Source: Enoplolaimus lenunculus
Lineage: Eukaryota; Nematoda; Enoplea; Enoplida; Thoracostomopsidae
NCBI GenBank assembly: GCA_030248215.1
Contig: JASANG010001006.1
Location: 1 to 64,000, forward strand
Length of the DNA stretch: 64,000 nucleotides
Direction of reading: 5' to 3'
The position numbers were made by a program, and so were the translations under genes. Of the stretch, positions 13,901 through 24,743 are shown one piece after another. Positions within the stretch are counted from its first letter, which is position 1, and the number at the start of each line of letters is the position of its first letter. The notes beneath the pieces were generated by a model. It was not told the origin of the DNA, made no database searches, and was given only the letters and a program-made list of their open reading frames with translations.

Positions 13901-16841
13901 AATCATGTTAACTAAAGCTGCAAAATTTTAAAATTTTTTGGAACAAAATCGTTGATTAATTTCAGCTAAAGTTTTTGCGGCAAAAATATATGGAAAATAT
14001 TGCAAAATCCGAGCTTGAACTACATTCAAACTGTTCTGTTGTAATTTCTTTTAATAATCATTGTTTGTGCTGTAGTCAAACAGTAAATTTTTCAAATTAT
14101 TGCGCAGTTAATTAACGTTAAAAGTTCTGGGAACCCTCAATGGAATAATACCATTCGTTTAGTGACAAGCATTCGAATCAAATGCATTTTACTAAAACTG
14201 TCGTTTTAGTTTGCTCTAGATGTTACAAGTGGTTGGACGAAATCATTTTTCGGCTATCTGACAAAGAAATAATGACCGCTCTTACATTTATTGCTTTGTT
14301 TAGGTGTGTGAAACAAAGCACATCACGTGATGCAAGCAGCTGTAGCGAATATAACTGGCAAGATAATAATCGAGCTTATTTAATGAATGTTGCAAGACTG
14401 GGAAACATATCGTAAGTAGACATCAGTCTCTGTTCATGAGTGCAAGTATTAATTGCAGATTCAAGTTATATGTATTTTTAATCAAAACTGGTATGTTGAT
14501 ACCTTTGTAGACCTTTCATAAATAGCTTGAAATGGTGAGCGATATCAGATTTGAATGATTATTTTTGATGTCTAAAATCTCATCGAATTATTTCGTCTGA
14601 TGTTTTTTCAGACCACAAGATCAGTCATGGCAGTTGCTTCGTGCGTATCTTGAAACGCTCTCTCTCACTCATCCTCCATCGGAACTGTACGGAGCTGTTG
14701 CAAAATGCTTGATCGCCGCGGGATACGAACTGCCGTTATGGTTTGCAAACCAATATAAAGTAATAAGGGGATCGTGAAAAATTTTTTTATTTAAATTTTA
14801 AATACAATTATATTACCAAGAGTGGATGATCACTGTAACAAGAGTCTGCAACTACCGAAATTTGTGTGGTACAAAATGTACTAGCGGGCGTTGCATTTTT
14901 GGCCGACCACTCCTTATTTAGAGGGGGTAGTTGTTGTTTGAAATGTACAATGCGCATGCTTTTAAACTTATAAATGGAGATAAATTTATAATTGGAATTA
15001 GTTTACAACTGCAGTTTTTCAACGTGGTAAATTGAAAAAATTGTCGAATTTGACCCCCCTTCAATAAGGGGGCAAACCAAAAACGCAACGTGTGCCGGTT
15101 ACATTCTTTTCTACACAGAATTTACCCTGTTGCACACTTGTTATAAAGAGTCATCTTGATATAACTAACTAAATAGTTTTATTGTTCTCATTCTGAACAG
15201 TGGTGTAACAATGGAATCTGACCGCCTGTGACTTACCATATTACACTGAGCTGTAACCAGTGGTGAAAAAGTTTTGTAACTTAACTATATTTTTGAGGTG
15301 AACACGCGTATTTGAGCATTATTGTTCAATTTACAGGCTGTAGATTTGCCTGAATTGATACGTTTGTATATGGAATACGGAATGCTGGTTGAAGCTCAAC
15401 GAACACTATGTCAATATATCGATGCCGTTTTGGGCTGCAACCCTGAATTGTTTGGTGTTAAGGTAAGCAATTTGCTGCAGAATATCACGAATCTCCTCTG
15501 TTCCTTTAATCGTTAGCCGATGATAATTCGTCTTATAAACAAGAGTGCAACTGCGCTGAATGTAATGTACGCGGCGGTCGGTTCTTTTTCTCTATAACGC
15601 ACCCCATTTCTTGGAAGGTCACAATTCATAACGTTAGTTTGTTATTCCACGTGTTTGAATATTAGTGTGAATGGATTACTTTGTTTATTTAATGTAATAT
15701 ACTCTCCCCATTAATTGGATGCGGCATAAGCAAAACGCAACGTTCAGGATTGTGAATATTGTCACACAAACTTGGATAAGGTTCATTATTGAGCATTGAT
15801 CTTTCCCTTTTGCTGTAATCAAAGTAGTACAGTTCATAACTGATTAGAGACTGAATGCAAGGTTTCAACGTTGATTTCTATTAACACACTGGCTACCGCC
15901 GCTAACAACGTTGAAAAGTAGTTTTACTGCTAGTTTTGATTGGTCTGGGCTTCCAGACTTTTTACAGTGTCTTATTGGACGCGGGTTTGGTTATAAAATG
16001 GTCGTTTGCTAACTTAAATGCAATTTGTTTGCGTGCAAACAATGGCATATAATTTTTCTTTCGCGATAATTAATGTCCTAAAAACACTTAGTTGACGTAA
16101 AGTTTGGGTTTAAATACTTTATCAATAAGAAATGAATTTTCCTCAATTAACGCAAAAATATTATCATCTGTTTGATTTAAACTTTTTGTTCAAGGAAAGC
16201 CTTCACAGTGCTAAAATGCCTGTTTATATGCCACTTGGCATATGCGATCAGCTGCTGTCGATACTTCAAAGTGAAAGTGACCAAGAAAGTTATACGGTTA
16301 GTTTGTTTCAAAATAATTGTGTTAGTCATGAAAAGGTAGTACACGATTTAATTGAGAATTCAATTTGGTGCCTAATCGATATTTTCAGTGAATTTCAGTT
16401 TCAATATTTCAAAATTTTCATGTTTGTATTCCCCGCATATTTGGCTTGATAGGTTGAAAATTTCAAACGGCTACAGTTTCAGATTACAAGACGTCAATTC
16501 GCAAGGTAAACCGAACTTTTCAGTAACGCTTGTTGGGTTAACAGGCAACAACCTACTTCAATAAACTTTAATTTTTTCAGTAAAGTTCCACCTTAAATAC
16601 TCCTTAAGACTTGAACGTAGCCTTTTTAAAGCAAAATTGAAACAAATAAAAACATTTAAATTTCCACTTTCCTAACTTCCTGAAGTACACATGTTTTAAT
16701 AGTGTTACATTTTACATTGTTTTTCTTTAGTTGTATTTGGAACTTTCTGAAAAACTACAATATTATTTGTCTGATCTCAAAGCGGCAAATACGGCATTTC
16801 TGTTGAACAAAACTGGATCCACCGAGCGGATGGTTCTCTGA
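1046..16841 (+). CDS. NUP160: Nucleoporin NUP160, C-terminal part (5' end outside window)
   Basis: NUP160 is a scaffold subunit of the Y-shaped (NUP107-160) complex of the nuclear pore. Eighteen exons were read: about 1046-1396, 1807-1946, 4002-4341, 4929-4998, 7228-7332, 7735-7860, 8357-8452, 8812-8906, 9341-9437, 10492-10597, 10935-11143, 13367-13471, 13752-13878, 14304-14411, 14612-14759, 15337-15462, 16195-16296 and 16731-16841 (stop TGA), about 854 codons. From 4929 onward the order of blocks follows human NUP160 as I remember it: WPSS..NCQY, ILESRAHAMDL, MYECALRLR, VIEFDDLRREALL, ELIRLYMEYGML, YIDAVLG and IDQLL-like ICDQLLSIL. The domain is all-helical, with no enzyme motif. Exon 4002-4341 carries an acidic Asp-rich loop. 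Two joins do not agree in phase (1946 to 4002, and 11143 to 13367), so one small exon is probably missing at each. The left edge of the first exon is a guess. Introns hold a HINE-like pair, a (GTT)n tract and a decayed exon copy. Confidence 0.93.
2134..2929 (+). mobile_element. HINE/Helentron-like element, copy 1
   Basis: Starts TTGAGCGAAGCTCGG, followed by a segment with GTCCGTCTGTCCGTCCG. Three satellite units of 175 bp follow (AAGCCTAAATTAGG at 2356, 2531 and 2706). It then has the inverted AGCTTCGCTCAA and a 3' hairpin, GTAGT-CCC-ACTAC, before GACTGGTT. It lies in an intron of NUP160. Confidence 0.65.
4633..4780 (+). repeat. tRNA-like SINE fragment
   Basis: GGCTGCGTAGCTCAGTGGTT matches the A-box half of a tRNA. 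The B-box half is decayed (a CCCTACCTCATCC stretch), so this is not a working tRNA gene. It lies in a NUP160 intron and has no poly(A) tail or duplication that I can see. Confidence 0.45.
5648..6586 (-). mobile_element. HINE/Helentron-like element, copy 2
   Basis: Same parts as the copy at 2134-2929 but inverted. It begins with the reverse of the hairpin tail (AACCAGTCGTAGTGGGACTAC is the shared end, split here as AACCAGTCG then TAGTGGGACTAC), then four satellite units of 155-175 bp. It ends with the GGACGGACAGACGGACG segment and GAGCTTCGCTCAA. It also lies in a NUP160 intron, so the two copies could form a large inverted repeat about 2.7 kb apart. Confidence 0.65.
7898..8020 (+). repeat. Compound microsatellite (ATT)n-(GTT)n
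   Basis: About 33 bp of ATT repeats followed by about 90 bp of GTT repeats with a few interruptions. It lies in the NUP160 intron immediately after exon 7735-7860. Confidence 0.95.
11313..11500 (+). pseudogene. Decayed partial copy of a NUP160 exon and its donor intron
   Basis: Positions ~11362-11430 resemble the 3' part of exon 10935-11143, and the similarity continues into the following intron. The translated copy (RLGNVDQLTHSEDEETK) keeps the frame of the original (RLGNVEPLDQSEDEEPK). The donor position has changed from GT to AT, and the conserved N-terminal half of the exon is missing. Confidence 0.6.
14839..15141. mobile_element. Inverted-repeat element (CAAGAG...GTTGCAC family)
   Basis: The ends carry CAAGAGTCTGCAAC and GTTGCACACTTG in inverted order. 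Inside each end are a TACA-rich motif, a CGTTGC motif and runs of G or C (AGAGGGGG, CCCCCC). A similar whole element is at 62485-62757 and a fragment at about 27150-27245. It sits in the NUP160 intron after exon 14612-14759. Confidence 0.5.
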
Positions 16842-17080
16842 CAGAACGGAATTCGATACTGTTTTTCTACCAAAGCAATTAAGTCCCAGTGACTAGCGAA
16901 ACGTACAGAATAGCGATTTGCAGACCATGAGTGTCAACTTTGGTGCAACGAATTTTTACCTTTTTCTTGTGAGTATACTGAATTTAAGGTGGTCGATACT
17001 GTGTCATAACGCGTTAAATCAGGTTCTATATTTTGAGTTTCTGTATGCTGTGGAATGAGTAATCTGCAAAGCTTGTTTAG

Positions 17081-17086
17081 AATAAA
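17081..17086 (+). other. Candidate polyadenylation signal of NUP160
   Basis: AATAAA lies 240 nt after the NUP160 stop codon and is the first canonical hexamer downstream. A second AATAAA is at 17875-17880, beyond a transposon-like insertion. Confidence 0.5.
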
Positions 17087-17244
17087 GCACCAATGGTATG
17101 TCCTGGTTTGTGGCATTGTAATTATTTTAAAAGTGTTTACCCAAATATAGATCAGGGGCTTACTTTTTTACGCTGCAGTGCAATAGAGCAAGTTTAAACT
17201 TTGGACTATTGTTTACTCCGGTTTAGGCATGATATAGGTTTATG

Positions 17245-17792
17245 CGAGGGTTCACGTTATAACCGGGGCACTGGGCAGTTTGGTACATGTTTCGTCTCTT
17301 TTTGTTCTTCAATATCATATGATGACGTATTGTCTGCGAATGTCATATGATATATTTTCAACGTCTGCATAGTTGACCTAACATACCCAAATTGTCCTGT
17401 TGAATATCATAATATGCTACTGGAATATGACATTTGAATTTTTGTATTATGAATCTGTGTTTGTAAGCTATTTTGTCTCGAAAACGAAGTTTCCGGCGTG
17501 TTTTTTGTGCATCTATGCCTGGGTCGTCCGACATTGTGTTCATTTATAAGCACGCAATGATTGCACTTTCCCACTGAATATCATATGATATTCCCATAAA
17601 TTTCCTACAGTAACACGTGACATACCGACTCTTGTGCCCATTGAACATCTAAGAGCGGTGGTTTGTAAATTAGTGTCATATGACATCCGAGTTAGTCTGT
17701 TGACCCGATATGACAGCCCAAATTTTTCGATGACGTCGAATCGACATGAAACAAACCCTGACCCGCCTGCCTCGGTTATAACGTGAATCTCG
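17245..17792. mobile_element. 548-bp element with ~25-bp terminal inverted repeats
   Basis: Left end CGAGGGTTCACGTTATAACC and right end GGTTATAACGTGAATCTCG are near-perfect inverted repeats. The interior has several CATATGA/TCATATG half-palindromes (TCATATGATGAC, GTCATATGATAT, CATATGATATTC, GTCATATGACATC). There is no coding capacity, and no clear target duplication was found. Confidence 0.6.
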
Positions 17793-18166
17793 CATTATTA
17801 TACGCTACAACAATGATCTATACTTAGATTGACATTTATTACAAACGTTTTTGTTTCCCATTTCCATTTTCATCAATAAAGTTGTTCAAGATTATATTTT
17901 GTGTTGAGTGATATTGCGGTTGCGAAATTATTGGCGTTGTTTTTGCAAAACTTTTTCTCAAGAAGCCAGATAATTTTGTTTGTTATTAATTTATAGTTGG
18001 TGCTGCTGCTTCGACAAAACGTGAAAAATTGTTATTACTGTCGTGACCCTGTATTTTATGGGTGCTGCTGCCCATACAATATATAGGCCATCCCATTGTT
18101 CCGGGACAGCAATCTCCCTGGAGTTTAAACGTATGCACTCCTTTTTACCTATGCGCAGCCATATAT

Positions 18167-18522
18167 CAGGGTGCAGCCGGAAGTACAATTTACCGTAACA
18201 CGAACATGAAAAATACATGCCACCAGATACAACCGGAGGTCTGTCTCCGGCTCCGGTAGAATTTTTACCGGAGGTTCCGGCAATTTCGGTAGTACAATTT
18301 CGCTTAATTTTGCAAGATTGATCGGTATAGCGCGGTTCGTTTTTACTTTCCTCACAATTTTCAGGAAAGAATTTCCGAAATTTCGCAATAAGTTAGCGTA
18401 AAACCAAACAACTTAACAATGAACTAATTAATCATCATTTTTACTACCTAATTTCGCCTCACCTCCAGATCCGGCAAGTTTCCTTGACCGGCAAGTTTTC
18501 TTGACCTCCGGCTCCAACCCTT
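18167..18522 (+). mobile_element. hAT-like MITE, CAGGGTGCAACCGG family, copy 1
   Basis: Starts CAGGGTGCAGCCGG and ends near CTCCGGCTCCAACCCT. The body is rich in CCGGCTCCGG and GGTTCCGGCAATTTCGG. A cleaner copy is at 42045-42407. Partial copies lie near 23510-23720 and, inverted, 26930-27040. The right edge is approximate. Confidence 0.55.
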
Positions 18523-18754
18523 CGTTGGAGATAGGTATTCGCTTTATCTGCTTTAAGAATTTTCATAATCCACAGAAGTGCAATCTACCTTCAATGGTTT
18601 AGTTTCGGCGATTGTCAAAGTTTGTATACCATACTAATAAAATTACTTAATTTTTATCGTCATTTTTAGTATAAAATATCCTAATTTCCAGAATTCACGT
18701 TGCACCCTAAAGAAAGTTTTTCTATGTCAGGGAGGTTTCCTTTGTTGTGGGCCC

Positions 18755-18910
18755 AATTGTTCTGCTGTCCCGTTGTGTTAACTGTACCAACTGTCTCGTT
18801 GTTCCGTTTTCCGGCTCTCGCTGTCCCAACTGTCACGCTGTCTAAAGTGTACCGCTATCACAACTGTCCCGCTGCTCCAACTTTCCCGCTGTCTGCATTG
18901 TCCCAATTAT
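18755..18910 (+). repeat. Degenerate minisatellite, CTGTCCC(G/A)-type units
   Basis: An imperfect run of short units such as CTGTCCCGCTG, CTGTCCCAACTG and CTGTCTCGTTG. The units vary in length, so no single period fits. Confidence 0.5.
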
Positions 18911-18958
18911 GTTTTGTTGTGTGTACTCCTGCACTGCAAAAGAGATTTTTTACTCCTG

Positions 18959-19398
18959 CACTTCAAAAAGGTAAGTCAAATTGGCTATCTCCGAAATAGG
19001 CTGTACGGGACTACACAAACTGAGTCAATTTCGACTCCGCCAGAGTCAAATTCCACTCACTGAGTCGTATCTTTGTCTCTGGCGGAGTTGAATTTGACTC
19101 AGTTTTTATCAATAAAAAATAATTTTTTTATTAAAATTTATTGTTTTTCGAGTTGTTTAAACCAAGCACTTCTGCAGAACGCTTAGAACATGTCGAAAAC
19201 ATTTCAGTTTTTATTGGGGACAATGACAAGGCAAAATTCCTATGGGACAAAATTAAAGTATCATAGCCAGTTGAATTCTTCCGGGGGAAACATGTCAAGC
19301 TAGCAATGTTTCGAATCACTGAGTCGCACAACTCCGTTTGTGCAGTCCCATGGGGGCTATTTCGGAGAGAGTCAATTTGACTCACCATTTTTTCAGTG
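18959..19398. mobile_element. CACTG-ended palindromic MITE, long copy
   Basis: Left end CACTTCAAAAAGGTAAGTC and right end GACTCACCATTTTTTCAGTG. The interior has the family's GAGTCAAATT and CTCCGCCAGAG units plus ~200 bp of extra sequence. It belongs to the same family as 39259, 39858, 45113, 45471, 55607 and 56200. Confidence 0.65.
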
Positions 19399-20161
19399 TA
19401 TTAATATGTTACTTTACAGTTACGGTCCTAAAACTAACATGGGTCAGCGAACCGGTCTGTCAAAGGCGGACCGGACGTCGATAAACGCGCTGACTTAATC
19501 TTCTAATAATTGAAACGTTGCGTTTTTATAAGTTTGTGCTCCATTTATCAGAAAACGGCCCATGTATCGATTAGTGGCGGACTATGACCCGTATCTCTAC
19601 ATTGGCCGGCCCAGTCCAGATTGCAAGCGGTCTGATCCGATCCAGCGTTACGTGGACTGATCTATGATCCGTGATCGGACCCCAGACAGTCCAGTTTTTG
19701 CGGTTCAGTCTACATCGCTGTTTCGTACCCATGCTTTCCTAGTTGTTTGAATGGTTTCTTGTCAAGAAACGTGATAGTCACGGTCGGGCATTTATTAACC
19801 TGTTAAGCATATATCGTAATGTACTGTGACGCGATTATGTTGTAAAATGACGAGTTTAAAGTTAAATTGACGGATCAAAAAAATCACTGCCGGCATTTTG
19901 CGACATAACATTTGTAGCATTGATTATTTACTCTTATAGTCAGTTTATCTTACATTTTGCTTTTATTAGGACACGGTTTACGCCAAATTTCAATACTACC
20001 AGTGCGAGCAAAAACAAACTGCATAATGTTAACTCAAATGGATTGTGTTGTTTTTTCACAAGTGCCGCTATTAGCCAAGTTTATCCTAGATTCGTTTGGT
20101 TTGTAAAACAATTTAGTCGAATTTTATTATTTTATGTTAAGAATACTGGCATTTAAATGTG

Positions 20162-22667
20162 ATGCAAAAAGCACCAATGTTATTTTGTGACGATGTTGTA
20201 TCCGAACTGCAATTGCTTCTGTCGATGTATTCCACTCCGAACGAACTTAGATTATGTTCTCGATTGAATCCGAACGAAATTATGGATGGGAATGTGGAGT
20301 GTTTGAATGGAATTGAAATGATTGAATTTGGCATTGTGTTAAGTCAGTGTGTAAGTTTGGTTGGTGCTGATTCGGCAGAGAGAATAAAATCAGGCAACAT
20401 GGTTTTTGTGTGAAAAGTTTTATATATTTGCGCTCAACTCGATGTGGGGATTCCAAAAATATATAGGTTGACTATTTTGCGTTGAAAATAATTTTTACTA
20501 TTTTTTCGAGTTTTCGTTTTAAGGCTTTGGGGGCGTTATATTTTTGTATTTACTAGGTCTAAGTGATAATGGATACTCAAAAATCGTTTCAAAAATGATA
20601 AAATCATTTTACCTTATTTTATCGCCCCTGCCGACGAAAGACCGTTGATCAGAGACGGAGGTGGGGCCTCATGGGGCATGCCAGTATTATCTTCCTCATG
20701 TAACCGGTCGTTCCATATACAGAAACAGAGCAAAAACTGGAAGATGGATTTTTTCGGTTTTGAAATTTGAGCTTTAAGTAATTCGAAAATTTTCTCGACT
20801 TGGCTGATCATCTGAATTTTCATAGCTAATTAAAATTTCCTCTCTGCTGCTATCTAAATTTAGTTTCAAACTGGGTTTTTGTGGTCGACTTGCCATTTGT
20901 ATTTGTGTTAGGACAATGAATCTCAACAAACACAGTGCAGCAATGGCTCGATCGAAGTTTCATTCAATATTCCGTTTGGATATCCGTTCAACCAACGGTT
21001 GTCATCTGAGATATTAGCAAATGACGAGTTCAACTGTGCGCTTTTGAGTTACTTAGATTCACTTGAATTGGGGCAACCACAGGTTAGCGTGGCAACGGAA
21101 GATGGCTTTTCATTTGTTATTTGGGTAGGAGGAACTTCCAGACTTTATCGTAGACGGGCTTATGTTTTTGTTTTTGCATCATTTTGCATCAATTTATATT
21201 AACACAAGAAACATTCATCGAAAGTTTTACAGAGCGTAACCCCTCTTTCCACAATTTCTGCCCATTTGAATGTGTTTTTATTTCTGTTGAAATGAAGTTT
21301 CTTGTTGCTCAAAAAATGGCGGAAGAGAATTGATTTTTTTGCTAGTAAAATTATCTTGTTTGTTGGTATGGAAGTTTTTCTAGGGCACTCAGATGCTGTT
21401 TCACTACATGTAATGAAATCTACTAACTACCAAGACCGGCCATAAAAGGTCTCGTTTTTGGTCAATTTTTATTATCATCGAAGAAAATTAAAATTTTTAG
21501 AATAAATCATTTCTAATGGTTTTTTCGTAGTTTTTTGCGTTTTTCAAATATCTGCTCATTATTAGTGCGTGACTACGAAAATTCATATGTTCACAGCGAA
21601 ATCATATTCATCAGGTATCACGTAATGAAACAATACAACCATATATTTGCTGAACCCTCGAATTCTGGTCTTAGTTCGAAAACCGTCGAGAGTCAAAAAA
21701 CCGAGATCGATACTTGCCAGATACCGACGCTTGCCGAAACCGGGACAAAGACCGAGATTCCCATCCCTATTTACTGGTATGCTTATTGTTTCAGGTATTT
21801 GAAGTACTGTCCTGGATCAAAGACAATATGAATTTGTACATGCCGGAGGACAAAGAATTGAAACCAGGTTCAGAAGATAGTGATGACAATGATAATCATA
21901 GTATTTGTGATTCTAGTGCTTTGTGCCAATCTTTCAACTGTAATAATGTTGCCAATGTTGATTTCAATTTAGGAAAAGACCAAACGAATATGTCTGATAT
22001 GGAAGATAAATTTTGCAATATTTCACTTGCTCAAAAATTTGTAGCGGATCAGTCTAGCGTTACAGAAAACTTAAATTGTGTGCCAACTGGATCTAAGTGC
22101 AATTTAGATATTTCATGTTATTCTAAGTCAGCCGTTACGTCGCCGAAATCTAGTATGAGGCGTGGCAGCTCAAGTATCGGTAGCCCTAGCGGCGCCGTTT
22201 CGGGAAATTTTAAAAATTGTATCAGAGCAGAGCGTAGTTGTAAACCAGTGAGATTTGTTCGCTACTGGATTCATAGTCATCATATATATGCGAAAGATAA
22301 ACGGAGAGGTATTGTACAAATTGCTCATGACCTTGGATTGACCGGATTTTTAGTGTCCGGCCGGCCTGGATTTGTTTGCGTTGAAGGACCACGTGGTGAT
22401 GTTCAACAATTTTGGGATGCTATTCGTGGGTGGACGTGGAAAAAAGTGACACTTGTTCACGAAGACATCGCACTGATTAAACCTGTCAACGGTGTAATTG
22501 ACTTGGGATCTGTTCGAAAATTTGGATCATTAAAAGAGCTGGAGCTGTGCCCTGAACGCGCTGGCAATCGAACTGGATGGCGAATGGATATGGGCGAGTT
22601 TCGAAAATATTTGGCTGAGCATCAGTGCGAGGATATGTTCGCTGTGATTACAGGGCTACCGGTTTAG
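20162..22667 (+). CDS. RWDD2: RWD domain-containing protein 2 (RWDD2A/B-like), complete
   Basis: Three exons joined in phase 0: 20162-20350, 20912-21082 and 21795-22667, encoding 410 residues. Residues 1 to about 135 form an RWD domain: ELQLLLSMYSTPNELRL, then the YPF turn, ALLSYLDSLELG and VFEVLSWIKDN. The C-terminal ~140 residues are the DUF1115 domain typical of RWDD2: RYWIHSHHIYAKDKRR, GLTGFLVSGRPGFVCVEGP, FWDAIRGWTWKK and a GEFRKYL..C.DMF end. Human RWDD2 proteins are under 300 residues from memory; the extra length here is an acidic, Ser/Asn-rich linker of roughly 120 residues between the domains. RWDD2 function is poorly known, and no catalytic residues are expected. The ATG at 20162 was chosen because the overlapping ATG at 20157 stops at once. 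The last intron contains a hAT-like MITE ending 26 nt before exon 3. Confidence 0.92.
21381..21768 (+). mobile_element. hAT-like MITE, copy B, next to RWDD2 exon 3
   Basis: Aligns along its length with the reverse complement of 116-485, sharing CTACCAAGACCGG, the AAAATTAAAATTTT core and the GTAGTTTTTTG block. It ends CATCCCT at 21762-21768. The left edge and target duplication are not clear. The RWDD2 exon 3 acceptor is at 21793-21794. Confidence 0.65.
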
Positions 22668-22865
22668 GAGTGTGCCGTGAAATTGAAGCTTTGATATTGA
22701 ATTTGAAGTTTTGGAGTCGTATTCTGAAATGTGTGTAGCAGCTAATTTCAAGTAGTGCATATGTTTGACAAAAAGTTACATTAGTGCGCCGGACAATTTT
22801 TATGCAAGCATTTTGGGGGTTTTTCTCATTGCGTTTATTCATGTTACTGTATTGTCCCGAATGAG

Positions 22866-23010
22866 AGGGAGGGGTAATAAGAGGGGGTCCCATTTTGAGT
22901 CCGAATCAATAGGAGTCCGTATCCCTAATAAGAGTCCGTAAGCGGATAGAGACCCTAAACCCTAATTAGAGTCTATAAATGTCAATTAACCCTAATTGTA
23001 GTGCATAAAT
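22866..23010 (+). repeat. CCCTAAT/GAGTCC interspersed repeat
   Basis: The block AATAGGAGTCCGTATCCCTA and the following GAGTCC/CCCTAATT units recur at 40384-40570, inside a hAT-like element. Related sequence carrying CCTCTCCAGAGGG occurs at 23230-23290 and, inverted, at 28440-28480. Confidence 0.6.
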
Positions 23011-23822
23011 GACACCAGGACAAAATAATTTGAGTTCGAAACTTTAAAACTTTAAAACGTACTTAAATTTTGAAAGTACATTCCTAAGTATAACATTGTA
23101 TTATCGTTCAAGTTATTGGCACAAGACAAATAGACGTTTAATTCAACGGATAATCGCAGTACCGGATATATATCAGTAACGGAGGGCGGCCAAGTGTGGG
23201 TTAAAATAAATAACAGTTCGTAACCGAATAAAAGGAGGCGATACCCTCTGGAGAGGCCAAATAAATATCAGTACACCCTCTTATTCGGGTCACTACCACG
23301 TGTCCATTCGAGCATTTATTTGTTGTTTGTTTACGGTTTGTATATGCTTGTGCTTCGGTTTTGAGAAAAGAACCACTGCACATTTTTGTTCCTGACTTTG
23401 ATAGCGACTAATAGATTATGGATTCAAAATTTATTGAATGAAACATTACAATTGTTGTTTTGACGTAGAGAAAATTGTTGTCTGGACTCGGATTTTTAAA
23501 ATCGACGGTAATACCAGGGTATTTACAACTGGAGGTCTGCCTTCGACTCCGGCAAAAAGTCGAACTCCGGCTCCGGTAGATTTTTTGCCGCAGGTGCCGG
23601 CAATTTCGGTGGCAAAATTTTTTAGTTTTATCGTTCGGTGCATTTGGTATTAAGTTTTGGTGCAATTTTGAGATCAAATTGTCGATATTTATTAAAAGTT
23701 GTCCTAAAACCAAATTTTTACATCCTTTTTGAGATTTGAGAAAGTTACCTAATTAAGCATTGCTTAAAACACCAATGTTGATCCCTGGCTCTGGCTCCAG
23801 TAGTTTTGTCCTCTACACATAA

Positions 23823-23940
23823 AACATTTTGCTTGGCTTAGGCTTAGGCTTAGGAATATGCTCATTCTTACGCTTAAGCTTAGGCTTTTAGGCTTAGGAA
23901 TATACTTATAACACTTAAATGTCTTAAATTTAAGAGTGTG
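23823..23940 (+). repeat. TTAGGC-like hexamer tract
   Basis: Runs of CTTAGG units, perfect at 23836-23855 and then degenerate. Similar free-standing tracts occur near 32925, 37920, 39155, 47775, 47935, 57650 and 61245. Confidence 0.7.
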
Positions 23941-24743
23941 TTTCCTAAACGCGAGTAAGACAAATATGTCTGAAATATAAGACAAATAAGTATGTCTGAA
24001 GTGAAAGACTTGTTTTGCTGATTTTTGACCAAATTACCAGAAATTTGTTTCTTATAATTTGTAAATAGTAATTTAACGGGTTAAATGATTGAATAACAAT
24101 GTTTCTTAATGTATATTTTACTATTAATTCCAATATGTTTTCGCTTTGGGTTGTAGTAAAATTCTTTTTGTGTTTTGTACGCAGTTGATTGTCAACATTT
24201 TTTGCGGTTTGTCAAAAAATTTATACACAGCAGAGTACAATCGTAGGTCGGGTTCTGGTAAAAAAAATCAACATCTGATGTATAAGTTTAGCTTCAACTT
24301 TTTCTAGCTTTGAACAATAATTTTTTTGCGGTGGGTTTTTGGGATGTCGGGGTGTCAGTATTCAACGACAGCAGTTGAAGGATACTGTATATATATTCTC
24401 GGGAAGACAGTAAATTAGTCGCTTGGACTCCGAAGTTTATGCCGATAGCTATGCGGTATCCAATTTATTTTTAGAACCGAACGCCGTTTGGGGCTACCCT
24501 TACAAGCTGCATTGCACGCTCATTTTGCAAACATTAGGGTTATCTTACCCTCGATTTCTGTGTGAGAGACGCTGGACTTGTTTAATAGTATTCCATAAGC
24601 TTTAATGGAAGACAGTTTACTGCATTGTTTCTAAATATTTTTATTTTTTATACCACAAAGTGTAGGTACGCGAAAAATTGCCGATCACCCTCCGTTTGCA
24701 ATTACGACAAATGAAAACATCACTACTTACGTATAAATTTATT

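Larger units (their letters stand above)
16842..20161. other. Intergenic region between NUP160 and RWDD2
   Basis: It holds the NUP160 3' end, a long-TIR element (17245-17792), a hAT-like element (about 18167-18522), a degenerate minisatellite (about 18755-18910) and a CACTG-ended MITE (18959-19398). From 19400 to 20161 I see only unassigned AT-rich sequence and a GC-richer patch at 19440-19700. Confidence 0.7.
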
